NCBI RefSeq assembly: GCF_000003815.2
Contig: NW_023365708.1
Coordinates: forward strand, 1 to 29,105
From: Branchiostoma floridae
Taxonomy: Eukaryota > Chordata > Leptocardii > Amphioxiformes > Branchiostomatidae
DNA length: 29,105 bases
Direction of reading: 5' to 3'
The first letter of the stretch is position 1; every line of letters begins with the position of its first letter. Position numbers and translations under genes: made by a program. Below, piece after piece: positions 1 to 11,974 of this stretch. The notes under the pieces were generated by a model, which made no database searches, had not been told where the DNA came from, and worked only from the letters and a program-made list of their open reading frames with translations.

Positions 1-36
1 AGCGATAGTTCAAATCACTAGCTGTATCTGTTTCAG

Positions 37-506
37 ATGTTGACCTCTGCGCCAACAACCCATGTCCTCCAAACTGGGGCTGCGATGACTTTGGTTACTA
101 CTTCATCTGCAACGGTTAGTAGAGACACCATACGTTTCATAGTTGAGTCTTACATAGCTGCAAATCAAGGTCTTTCGATCGTAAATCCGCGGCCGTAGGA
201 CTGTTTTAGGTACATTCACGATTTTGCCATCGAAAGATATGTTCGCAGAGTACTATTTGAAAAACGTGAAGCCAGGAGTCGGCCTGAATGGGACAAGGTA
301 TGCAAAACACGTAGTCAAGAGCTTACATATGATATATTTAAATGCATTTCGGCTTTTGGCTCATGACATTTGTATTGTAATAATTCTCCCCAGGCTATGG
401 GCGTGCGGACCCAGGCCCGTACCGCTGTGAGAGCTTCTCCTGTCCGTTCGGCTGGTCCTGTCAGGACGTGGGGCAGCTCTCCTTCACGTGTGGCGCACAC
501 GCCTAG
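37..506 (+). CDS. 3' end of a cysteine-rich, EGF-like extracellular protein gene (two exons)
   Basis: Two exons are visible. Exon 37-114 follows a tttcag acceptor and ends at a gttagt donor; it is phase 1-1 and reads DVDLCANNPC...WGC...FICNG. Exon 394-506 follows a ctccccag acceptor in the matching phase and ends at TAG (504-506). Each exon carries one module with spacing C-x4-C-x5-C-x8/9-C, an aromatic-rich last loop and a following Gly. This matches cysteines 1-4 of an EGF domain without the C5-C6 part. Family knowledge: phase 1-1 exons are typical of shuffled extracellular modules, so a secreted or cell-surface protein is inferred. The 5' exons lie outside the window, and no membrane segment is visible in this piece. 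The function is not recognised. Confidence 0.6.
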
Positions 507-570
507 AGTCCCACACACGTGAGCAAACTATCATAATTACTCCTTACTTAGTCTCTGAACGACTGAACAA

Positions 571-903
571 AACACAGTTCAATACAGCTTTTATTACTAT
601 ATTAAACAACATACAATGATAACCGCCAAATCACTTCCACTACCCTTTATTCCCATCTTATTATTTTACAAATCTATTATTGCTCTTTCTTATTCATAAC
701 CTTGACCTAAGGCCTAGGGCACTACTGTAAAGCTGTAAAGCAGTGGCCAAAAGAAAAGTTCAATACCGCCTTTATTATAATTATTAACTTAATCAACATG
801 CAATCTTCATTCCCATCTTGTTTCAGATTTATTATTGCTCTTTCTTATTGTTAACCTTATTCCCAGGCCAAGGGCCCTACTGTATAGCTATATAAAGCAG
901 TGG
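571..903. repeat. Degenerate two-copy direct repeat (about 180 bp)
   Basis: Block 571-747 and block 759-903 share the ordered words gttcaata, ttattgctctttcttatt, cccatctt and ctgta...aaagcagtgg, with indels between them. It is an old local duplication in the AT-rich 3' flank of the cysteine-rich gene. No coding signal is seen. Confidence 0.6.
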
Positions 904-1103
904 TCACACCATTATATTGGGCAACCCTAGTCAAGCACGACAGAGCTACATAAGTTAATAATTATAGGGTGCAAAGTTGATAAGAAAAAATAATGTTAGA
1001 TATGAAATACTAAACAATCGGATCATACCTTTCCCTTGCTGAATAATATATTGTTGTAAAGTTTTGTAACGTTTTGCTGCCCTCTTTGAATCTGTCCACA
1101 CAG

Positions 1104-1265
1104 GGACTCCGCCTAAAGGAGCAGGACTTAAGAAGAGTCGCCACCCTGTGGATGCATCTCACTCCTCCTTCAGCAGCTCCTGAGCTTAGTGCTATGCTAT
1201 TGGCAGAATTAGTAGCTTTGGGCGAAAGCAATAAAATGGTTAAACCTGAATCACTTGCCGTCTAG
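1104..1265 (+). other. Possible isolated terminal exon or transposon remnant
   Basis: A pyrimidine-rich stretch ending in ccacacag (1103) is followed by an open frame to TAG at 1263-1265. It encodes about 53 residues rich in Leu, Ala and charged residues (start GLRLKEQDLRRVATLW, later a second Leu/Ala-rich helix). The helix-like composition and the good acceptor suggest a real exon or the decayed end of a mobile-element ORF. No partner exon and no known domain were recognised, and the preceding gene already stops at 506. Treat this as tentative. Confidence 0.2.
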
Positions 1266-1833
1266 TTGTTGTGTGATGTTTGTGTTTCATGGCATGTGTC
1301 GTCACTTATAGACTTGGTAGTTTGGAAATTAGATCACACATGACGTTTATGTCTGGCATTTCGCGGTGTAAAGTGAACTTTGTGCTGATAATAATCGCGT
1401 TGTGGAGGTCAAAGTTCATCAAAGGCCGACTTACTGTTCATATTTGCCTTCTCAAGACATGTACAATAGCTATCAGAATCCTTTTACAACATTTCAGAAT
1501 AGATGGTTCCAGATATTATTTTTATTAAGCTACTCGGTGGAAGCTATCGTCTTGCTCCGAAAGTTGATAGGATCTATTGCACATTAACCCCGCAATATTT
1601 GTACATGTATAATTATGTAATTTGATACTCCTGGTTGACACTATTTGCAATAGATTGACTAGAGGCACAGTCATGGTTTTAAGGCCAATCACCCCCTATC
1701 TGGCATTCATTCATTGACATAGATGTTACAATATTAAATCACCGGTATCTATAAATTATAATAAACGTCATCAGACAGCCACATGCGGCCACAAGGAGGG
1801 TAGAAGTTATGTACCGGTTATTTCCGTTAGGAA
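1266..1833. other. Intergenic, no feature recognised
   Basis: AT-rich sequence with short chance ORFs only. An AATAAA near 1760 has no gene clearly assigned to it. Confidence 0.5.
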
Positions 1834-3153
1834 CACCGGTGTGACAGCGTTCTCGCCCCCCCGTGATATCGCCCCCCCGGGGGCAAAATCACTAGTGTTT
1901 TCGCCCCCCCCCGGGGCAGGATCACTAGCGATTTCGCCCCCCCATCTCGCCCCCCTCTGGTGATTTCGCCCCCCCTCCCGGGGCGAAATCGCTAGTGATA
2001 TCGCCCCCCCTCCCGGGGCGAAATCGCTAGTGTTTTCGCCCCCCCCCTTCCCGGGGCGAAATCGCTAGTGTTTTCGCCCCCCCCTTCCCTTCCATGTGTA
2101 TTTACCTGTTAGTATTCTAACAGCAGAGGAACAGGTGCGCATAGCTGTTAATGAGAAGTGTCTATTTACCTGTTAGTATTCTAACAGCAGAGGAACAGGT
2201 GCGCGTAGCTGTTAATGAGAAGTGTGTATTTACCTGTTTGTATTGAACAGGTGCAGGAATAGGTGCGCATACCTTTATGGTGATTAGCATATATTCAACT
2301 GTTAGTTTTCTTTCAACTCGAAACAGGTGTGTTTACCTGTATATTGATAATCCTATATTTACCTGTTAGTTATGAACAGCCCAGAACAGCACAGGAACAG
2401 GTGTGTTTACCTATATGTTGATTAGCATGTATTTACCTGTTGGTTTTGTTTCAATTCGGATACAGGTGTGTATTGAACACCGGTTAGTATTATCAGCACA
2501 GGAACAGGTGTGCTTACCTGTACATGTATGTTGATAAGGATGTATTTAGCTGTTAGTTTTGAACATCACAATTTGTTTCAACTCATAGACAGGTGTGTAT
2601 ACCTCTGTGCTGATTGGCAAATATTTACCAGTTTTGTTACAACTCAGCAACAGGTGTGTTGATATGCATATGTTAATATACGTTCGTGATGTTAATAAAA
2701 GTCACCACAAAATGACAACAAAAATGTATCTGTTTTATTTCAATGCAAAGTGTGCTTGCACCCAACCAGGTAGGATCGGCTTCACAGGTACTGTATCTCA
2801 TCTTAACATACTAAGGTGTCACGTATATATTGTTCCAGGTAGCTCGATTAATATGCAGTAACAAGCTGCAAGTTAAGTATCTTAAGGCTATGTAAAAAGT
2901 AGGTAAATATATACAAAAGTTTATATATATATATATACAAAAGTAGGTAACAAGACAGTGCTAATCATTATCACAGCAATAGGATTAAGCTTCAACCGAA
3001 CACTATAGAAAACGGGAAGGATATTCCTAGGGGGGGCGAAAACGCTGGGATGGGGGGGGGGCGAAAACGCCAGAGGGGGGCGAAAACGCTAGCGATCTCG
3101 CCCCCCGGGGGGGCGAGATCGCGGGGGGGGCGAGATCGCTGTCACACCGGTAC
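1834..3153. mobile_element. 1.3 kb fold-back / non-autonomous TIR element
   Basis: The left end (accggtgtgacagcg then tctcgcccccc, from 1835) is the reverse complement of the right end (ggggcgagatcgctgtcacaccggt, ending about 3152), with one mismatch in the first 25 bases. The left arm (to about 2090) is an array of units of the form ggggcgaaatcgctagtg plus ttttcgcccccc, each close to a palindrome around gctagt. The right arm (from about 3030) holds the complementary G-rich units. The middle is a minisatellite and AT-rich filler without a transposase. The outermost accggt is itself palindromic, so the exact end and target duplication are unclear. The architecture fits Foldback-type or MITE-type DNA transposons; the superfamily is not assigned. 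Confidence 0.7.
2094..2670. repeat. Degenerate minisatellite inside the fold-back element
   Basis: Repeats of about 60-70 bp centred on tatttacctgttagt ... gaacaggtgtg. The first two units (2094-2157 and 2158-2221) are nearly identical over 64 bp. Later units diverge but keep the pair tacctgt / acaggtg, so each unit contains a short inverted repeat. Confidence 0.65.
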
Positions 3154-3373
3154 CACGCTGCACGCTTGTCTGTCTAAATGTGACGAGTACGTCTGGCACG
3201 TCCGTGTAGTGTACGGTAAAGGCGACCTTTGGGCTACTTATTGTGTCAACTGGTAGAGGTCATAGTTCACCATAGAAAATGGCCATCGGCAGTATTTTCA
3301 ACATCATAAAAAAAGGTATCAAAAATCCTTCCGAATACTTTCGTTGCTTTAATTAAGCTACTCGGGGTCTAAA

Positions 3374-3415
3374 CCCCTTTGCTACAAACGATGTATTCAG
3401 TTTGTAGCAAAGGGG
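3374..3415. repeat. Perfect 16-bp hairpin
   Basis: CCCCTTTGCTACAAAC (3374-3389) and its exact reverse complement (3400-3415) are separated by a 10-base loop. An overlapping alternative hairpin (gggg tctaaa cccc) lies at its 5' edge. It is not followed by a U-tract and has no assigned role; it could be the core of a small palindromic mobile element. Confidence 0.7.
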
Positions 3416-4278
3416 ATTGTAGCAGATCACTGTCCGTGACCGGTCATGGGCCATGTTGATTTGATCATATGGGTGACATCTGCGGGAGAATCAACTTTCG
3501 GCTGTTTCCAAATAGAAGTTTTCAGCCGTACTGTAAATGGTACAAAGCAGCTGCAAAATAAGCAAATACATGCAGTAGATTGCAAAAACAAATATCTGAA
3601 AACGTATACTAATGCCATAGAATGCCAACGTCAATTCCAAGATCAAAAAGAACAAAAATGAAGAGTCTATATTTTTCGGTATATAATACTCCGTGCGTTA
3701 TGTTATTCGTTCGACCTCTGGATCCCCAATCACTTAGATTTCATAATGAAGCCAACCTTTTTTTATTCGCATGCTCGCATAAGTTTTGAGATTTTCAGAG
3801 GATGTCATCCATACAATCAAATCAACATGGCATAAGTTTACCTGTCATTAGACCTATTAGATAAGCATGCCTACTGGACATGATCAATAATGACAGCGCA
3901 AACAAAATATGACTTTCAAGAGTCAAAGTTAAAGCATCATTCCCAGACTTAATTTTCAAACAGATGTAAGGATATAGCTCGGTATCAGTGCGTCTTTATA
4001 ATTAGTCTGAGACTTTCTACCTCTTTCCTGACCAGCTGAGTTGTTAATTAGATGATAACAGATAAGCGTTCAGCCATTTCGTTAGTCTTGGTCGCTGTAT
4101 ATGGGAATAGACAGCTGCGAAGTAAGGAAGTTTACACACTCCCGTTGTAGATACCACAAATGGGAATCTGGCATCTGGCACCGATAAAATCGATCATGAA
4201 TACGTCCTACAGTGCAAACGAGGCCTTTAATGCAGTCACTGTATCTCAGGCTTCATACGGCGACAACTCTACATCACA

Positions 4279-7096
<2,818 letters not shown>

Positions 7097-7270
7097 GTCG
7101 GTGAATATGACAAGATGCTTTTACATAGTTAGGATAAACCTGTTCTTCAACTAGATCTCTTTTACATATCAATTCACAGCTAGGATATATAAAACCTCTC
7201 CAACAAGATCTCTTCAGTGTCACTGACAAAAACTGCTGGATAGCAGTTGAAACCGGTGTACCGAAAGTGC

Positions 7271-7393
7271 GAAAAGGAACGAAAAGGAACGAAAAGGAAC
7301 GAAAAGGAACGAAAAGGAACGAAAAGGAACGAAAAGGAACGAAAAGGAACGAAAAGGAACGAAAAGGAAAGTACCGAAAGTGCGAAAAGGAAC
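7271..7393. repeat. 10-bp satellite running into the assembly gap
   Basis: Nine exact copies of gaaaaggaac (7271-7360) are followed by one variant ending gaaa. Then the leader gtaccgaaagtgc, also present before the first copy, restarts the array just before the Ns. This implies a higher-order repeat (leader plus about ten 10-mers). Long ORFs here are purine-repeat artefacts. Confidence 0.9.
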
Positions 7394-7498
7394 NNNNNNN
7401 NNNNNNNNNNNNNNNNNNNNNNNNNNNNNNNNNNNNNNNNNNNNNNNNNNNNNNNNNNNNNNNNNNNNNNNNNNNNNNNNNNNNNNNNNNNNNNNNNN
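7394..7498. other. Assembly gap (105 Ns)
   Basis: A run of N follows directly on the satellite. The true length and content are unknown; exons of the EGF gene could be missing here. Confidence 0.95.
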
Positions 7499-8199
7499 CG
7501 CGACACGGGGGTCAGCCGACCATGAACTATACTCCGTTAAGACCGGTCTCCAATTATATTACCCGCACTTTAGACAGGAGAGAGATGGATTTATATGCAA
7601 AATTTGAAAGCCTCTACACGGATCAAACTAAAAATAGACTTTCCCCGACAGTTGACGACCCTCTATCTCGACCTGTTCTCCCAGTGATAAAGTCATAAAA
7701 TGAGAACTGCGAACTCTATTGAAATATTATCCAGCTAGCGGCTAATTCAAGTACATGTAATTACCTAGCTAACACATTATCCAATTAATCGATATACTAA
7801 CATAAAGTATAAGAAATGTTTGCGAATATATTCAAGCATGAGATATGTAATCAACACATTTACTAATATGTAGGAAAACTTAATCAGCCTGGTTAAATCA
7901 ATCAACTACCTCATTACTTTATTTCATTCACATACATTTATCAAGGATCAGGCAAAAATAACAGCGCTCATGTAAAGCCCTCACCTCAAAACAAAATAAG
8001 AAGCAAACAATAATATTGAGTTTAATGAGAATATTCAATATCTATGTAACTGCAAATTGGATTATGGAAAAGTAAACGTATCAAAAATAACTAACGTGTT
8101 AACCATCCTACTGGTTAACTATAACTATCCTAAGTAGATTGATCTGTTATGACTAGATTGATCTGTGTTTGATGACTCGTGATTAACTTGACCTTGCAG
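7499..8199. other. No gene recognised between the gap and the possible last exon
   Basis: AT-rich sequence with short ORFs lacking hydrophobic or cysteine-rich segments. It is probably intron or intergenic DNA; no membrane-segment exon was found here. Confidence 0.4.
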
Positions 8200-8274
8200 G
8201 AACCAGCAATGTTCTGGGAAGATGACTTTAGTGATGGTACGGAAATTGATGCACCCCCGATGTACATGGCATGA
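8200..8274 (+). CDS. Possible last exon of the EGF gene (PPxY-bearing tail)
   Basis: A ttgaccttgcag acceptor ends at 8199. In phase 0 the exon reads EPAMFWEDDFSDGTEIDAP then PMYMA and a stop (8272-8274): acidic, with a terminal PPMY motif, which would suit a cytoplasmic tail. In phase 1, the phase left by the 7096 donor, it reads only GTSNVLGR and a stop. The phase-0 reading needs an extra phase-changing exon, for example a membrane-segment exon hidden in the gap. Both readings are guesses from splice signals. Confidence 0.25.
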   Translation, partial: EPAMFWEDDFSDGTEIDAPPMYMA

Positions 8275-8758
8275 CATCAATATCGGCATACTCGTGTTGG
8301 ATGATACCCAAACATCAAACGACACCTTTTTGCAGCCGGACGGGGAAAACTACCTCGGGTCTCAATACGTCTATGTTAAACATTCTAAGAGCATCGAGTA
8401 AAAGATGGGGCGTCTAATTAAAGAAGAGTGTATCCCAGACGTAATTGTTATCTCCCTTTGACGGCACATTTGTTTGGGTACAAGGTCTGCGCGCTGGGAC
8501 GCCAACAGAAAAAAAGAGTAATCGTCGTTCTTACTCACTATTGCCTGGGGCTCTAGTTGAACCAGGACTGATGTCAGGTACGCAGGCCTACGCGTTCCCA
8601 TTATTGCTTTCTATGATGGGTTCGGAGGAACGACCGCTTGATAGATCGCCCCTTCTTATGGGTAAAAAGGGAATAGGTCTAGTGGCGGAGATGTGGCACT
8701 AGAAAGCCCCGGTACTTATCGCTGAGGCTGGGTAGGGAGATTCGGAATGGAGAATTAC

Positions 8759-9126
8759 CTGTAAGGAAACTGCACATGTTCTGTCATGGTTGTAGTGGGT
8801 GCGCAGCTCTCACACCAGGCCAGGTACACTAGGAAACTGATTCCCGGCAGAAAGCATCCTAAGCCGATGCCGAACACCACCACTTCCACGAGCGCGTTGT
8901 CGTTCGCAGAAGTCAGACTGATGATTATGAGTAGGCAAGCCAACAAGGCCGACACGCAAGAAACCACGCGGAAGTCCTTCGCCAGCGTCGTCAGTGAAGG
9001 GTAGTTGGAGTGACGCGTGAAGTCGTCTGGAGCCTCGAAGTCTTGGAACGCCCTGAAGACATGTGTGCGGAGGTTCGCTCTGTCAGAAGTAACGTGAACA
9101 GCACCTTCCATGTTGCCAGTCGCCAT
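8759..9126 (-). CDS. G1: two-helix membrane protein, 5' coding exon
   Basis: ATG at 9126 (good context, ggccATGGCG) gives 122 codons plus two bases to a donor (CAG|gtaatt, 8759). Upstream in-frame ATGs exist (to 9177), but this start matches paralogues G2-G4, which begin MA. TM1 is about residues 53-72 and TM2 about 81-104, joined by a short polar loop; TM2 carries FGIGLGCFLPG and FLVYLAW, matching G2. The N-terminus is polar, and charge suggests both ends are cytosolic. The exon ends in phase 2 just after the tail begins, as in all five paralogues. No second exon was found in 7500-8758. The function is unknown; no enzyme motif is present. Confidence 0.6.
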
Positions 9127-9299
9127 GGCCACGCAAGCGATATGTAAGCATGTGCACGTGACTCGCGTCATGTGCATGCCCCGCTAACTGCCGTAACACC
9201 CCCATTCCACTAGGGCGCCCTCGCTGCGACAGTGCTGTGACCCAGTGATTTTACAGAGCACTCAACGAATTTCATAGATGAGAAATCTTCCAATCTTCT

Positions 9300-9606
9300 G
9301 TACTCATTGTTTATTACAGGTTTGCGACAGCACAACCTGTATCGGTGCAGTCAGCGGAGTAGGGCGCCGCCATGTTGTATCTCAATGGAGTGAGACATGC
9401 TGGGAGTGAGGAATGCTGAGAGTGTGGCATGCCGGGAAAGTTGTCGCCATGTTGTGTTTGAGGGATACGTCGATGTAGGTTAGACATCCAGGTAATAAGA
9501 TACGCCAAAAAGTAGTTACTCAAGCAACTGGATATGGTTTTGGAAACGGTCAGACGTTTCGGATAGAATCCACTATCCTTCGTCAGTGACACTGAAGTGA
9601 CCTGGA
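9300..9606 (-). mobile_element. Penelope-like retroelement terminal fragment (probable)
   Basis: The segment starting catccaggtaataagata (about 9485) and ending with the hammerhead-like motif recurs in altered form at 19697-19790 and 28972-29080. Upstream sequence from about 9300 to 9480 looks repetitive but was not bounded. Family knowledge: Penelope-like elements carry hammerhead ribozymes in their terminal repeats. No reverse transcriptase or GIY-YIG domain is visible here. Confidence 0.4.
9549..9590 (-). ncRNA. Hammerhead ribozyme-like motif, copy 1
   Basis: Reading the - strand: GTCA (stem I), CTGACGA (core, 9586-9580), one bulged A, GGATAG-TGGATT-CTATCC (stem II, six perfect pairs), GAAAC, GTC cleavage triplet (9555-9553), then TGAC pairing with the first GTCA. 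Core bases C-U-G-A-N-G-A and G-A-A-A fit the type I hammerhead. Stem III is only two bases, as in the minimal Penelope-type ribozymes thought to act as dimers. The bulged A before stem II is atypical. Confidence 0.6.
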
Positions 9607-10944
9607 AGAAACAGGTCTTTTATACTCTAACTATGAATGAAGACAATTTCAGTTGTCCAATAGGAAACGTTATTTTCTTCTCAGGTGACAGCCATTTTTT
9701 AGCTATAGGTGGTGGAATCCCGCCCATGGCTATAATGCCTTCCTAGCCACCAACCAATACGAATGTTGTGGTGCATCTTTTCTAAAACATTATTGAAGAA
9801 AGCAGTGATGCTGACTGTAATTTGTTCCATATCAAATCGTAATTGCAGACAACAGCATTTGGCACATTTCAATTAGGACGAGTGTATTCGGGCCGTAATC
9901 GACTTTATCCTTCGATTTGTTCACACCTGCCCACACACCATATACAGATCACAACATCTCGAGTTATGCTGTATACAAACAAACACTGACACAGACCCTA
10001 TAGATACATTGTTGAGAACATGGCCTTTCGGCGGCAGAGGTAACTGCATGCTACATCACCCAAATTTTCTGATACTCGTCAATGGTATATTGACGCACAT
10101 CTTTACTTTAAACATCCGTATATGTGTAGCGAGAACACCCACTTTCCTTTATTATTGTACGGTACCAAGGAGAGGCATAATTACTTCATACCTTTCCATT
10201 CGAAGCATGCGGCGAACACTGAGCAATCGTACAGCGACCAAAACTGCATTTCTGGGACCCTTTATTTAGGCCACAGCAAGTAAATTTTATGGATGACATC
10301 CTCTGCAGACTGCAAAAATTGTGCGATAGGGCGAAAAAAAAAACAAGATGGGTGAAAAAAAGACAAGATGGCTACATTTTCAAAATAGTCACCATAAAGT
10401 TGTGATGACTGATGTAAAAGAATTAAAGGGACAAAAGGTGGTATCAGAGCCAACAAGAAATTCATGCGTGTATCTAAGACATGTACTGGTGTAGTAAAAG
10501 TGACACTAGTGTGGTAGACTGGCATCACCAACAAAGTTGGTAACCACACACGTACACTCATGGCTTCCATATTGGTGTCACTTTTATAACGATCATTGCA
10601 TTTCTTCAACTACAGTCCTGGGTACCTCGTAAGTGTCACTTCTACAAGTACAATTATTAGGCTACAACACAACATATTTGCTCATTTTGGTACTTTATCT
10701 TCATGTTGACCATCCCTGCAGAAGAAAAAAAATCTTGTTATTTTTTCTGAAATCAGGCGAAAATTAATGCGCGCGCTGATGTCATACATAAAATGTACTT
10801 GCTGGGCCTTACGTAAACATAATTTTCTATTAGATTACGACCTGTAAAATCTATGGTCGCTCAGCTGCCGCAGCACAGTCGCAGCATTGGGTGGAAAGGG
10901 GTGAACGACGGGAAGTTGTTTCTGGACCTTTGTCACAATCTTAC
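9607..10944. other. Between G1 and G2: no gene recognised
   Basis: No exon with paralogue-like or PPxY-containing coding was found on the - strand. A 115-codon - strand ORF (10609-10262) is hydrophobic but has no splice or start support. Near 9955 a short stretch (gagttatgctgt) resembles one end of the element at 15425. Confidence 0.4.
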
Positions 10945-11321
10945 CTGTGTCTCAAGTGCCTTCGTCTTCCAACGCTTGGAACATACTCCGGCCTTAAGGA
11001 TATATTTGTAGAGTTCCTACTCGAAGACGTATACCAAACCAGGTATATCAGATACGCCAGACCCTGAAGAAAGCATCCCACTCCGATACCGAAGAGTACC
11101 ATCTTGCCTTGTCGCTCTGTCTGTTCACTGTTTATGGTCAGCGCCGAGATGATCATTATGCACGCGAGCACAGTTAAGAGCATGACCACCGCTTTGACGA
11201 GGTTCGTGGCCCGTCCTAGTCTTGCTCGACATTTGTGCAGCATCTCTGCAAAGGTAGCCCTCTCAATGGTTCGAGGACCTGATGCTAGTCCTCGGGTTGC
11301 GTCGCCCTCAGTGGTAGCCAT
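10945..11321 (-). CDS. G2: two-helix membrane protein, 5' coding exon
   Basis: ATG at 11321 (gcttcaccATGGCT) opens 125 codons plus two bases, ending at CAG|gtaaga (10945) in phase 2. TM1 is about residues 42-63 and TM2 about 73-96, with loop NSEQTERQGK between. TM2 has VLFGIGVGCFLQG and YLIYLVW, very close to G1, while FGIG-C also links it to G3 and G4. The tail is basic (GRRRHLRHR) before the splice. The N-terminal 41 residues are polar with several basic residues. It is 1.8 kb upstream of G1 in the same orientation. An 85-bp duplication covers the start codon. The second exon is not found. Confidence 0.65.
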
Positions 11322-11430
11322 GGTGAAGCAGACGATACTGACAGAAAATGGCCGTCCGAGGACCTGATGCTAGTCCTCGGGTTGCGTCACACTAACTGGT
11401 AGCCATGGTGAAGCAGACAGAAAATGGCCG
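11272..11430 (-). repeat. 85-bp tandem duplication over the G2 start codon
   Basis: Copy A (11272-11356) contains the G2 start and first codons; copy B (11357-11430), upstream on the - strand, lacks about ten bases. Shared words include gaggacctgatgctagtcct, ggtagccatggtgaagcaga and cagaaaatggccg. Confidence 0.85.
11392..11406 (-). promoter_or_regulatory. Upstream ORF (MATS-stop) in G2 leader
   Basis: The duplicated copy of the start region keeps ATG GCT ACC in the same caccATGGCT context, but its fifth codon is TAG. If transcription starts upstream of 11406, this four-residue uORF lies 70 bases before the real start and could lower G2 translation. Confidence 0.45.
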
Positions 11431-11974
11431 ATAGCTTCTTTGACGTAGTTACACCAAGGCCAGCCCCAAAGGGTGATGGGATAACGGATCAGACAAAAAT
11501 CCCCCCCCCCCTCCATTCATTGATCGAGAGGGTCATAACGTCTTGAATGCAAACTACTGCATTGATGGCATGGTACATTTAACTTAACCGTTTTACAGAT
11601 AGCAAAGCACAATGGCAGCAACGGTGGACAAAATTTGAAAAAAATCACAGGATTCGAGACAAAAGTACGGAAGACATTTGACAGTAAGGAAAGTTTCTGT
11701 TTCTCAGTGTTGCCCAGCCCACAATATCCTTCAGTGATTTTGCTCCAATATCTTGGTAATCTAGCCTGGTATGCCTCCTACTATAGCTCCACTCCGTAGA
11801 TTATTCTGTGAACTGGAGATAGAGCAAGATGGATATATACAAGGCTACTGTATTTTAACGATTTATTTTTCTCGCAGTGAAAATCAATAGCCCCTCCCCG
11901 TATTAAAGGATATCTTTACATGTGGGAAGCAATTTTTTCGCAATCCTACGAGAAGCAGCTGTGGTTTCGTGTTA

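Noticed and set aside
3427-3661. ORFs on both strands near 3.5 kb
   Set aside because: They lie in a duplicated non-coding block; the second copy (4430-4700) does not keep the frame.
7184-7193. TATATAAAA-like TATA box on the + strand
   Set aside because: It lies in an intron of the EGF gene with no ORF or start downstream.
7180-7698. Overlapping ORFs of 92-143 codons across the satellite and gap
   Set aside because: They are read-through of a purine-rich 10-mer repeat and Ns, not genes.
10262-10609. 115-codon - strand ORF considered as a G2 tail exon
   Set aside because: The acceptor and phase do not fit, and it lacks tail-like acidic, basic or PPxY motifs.
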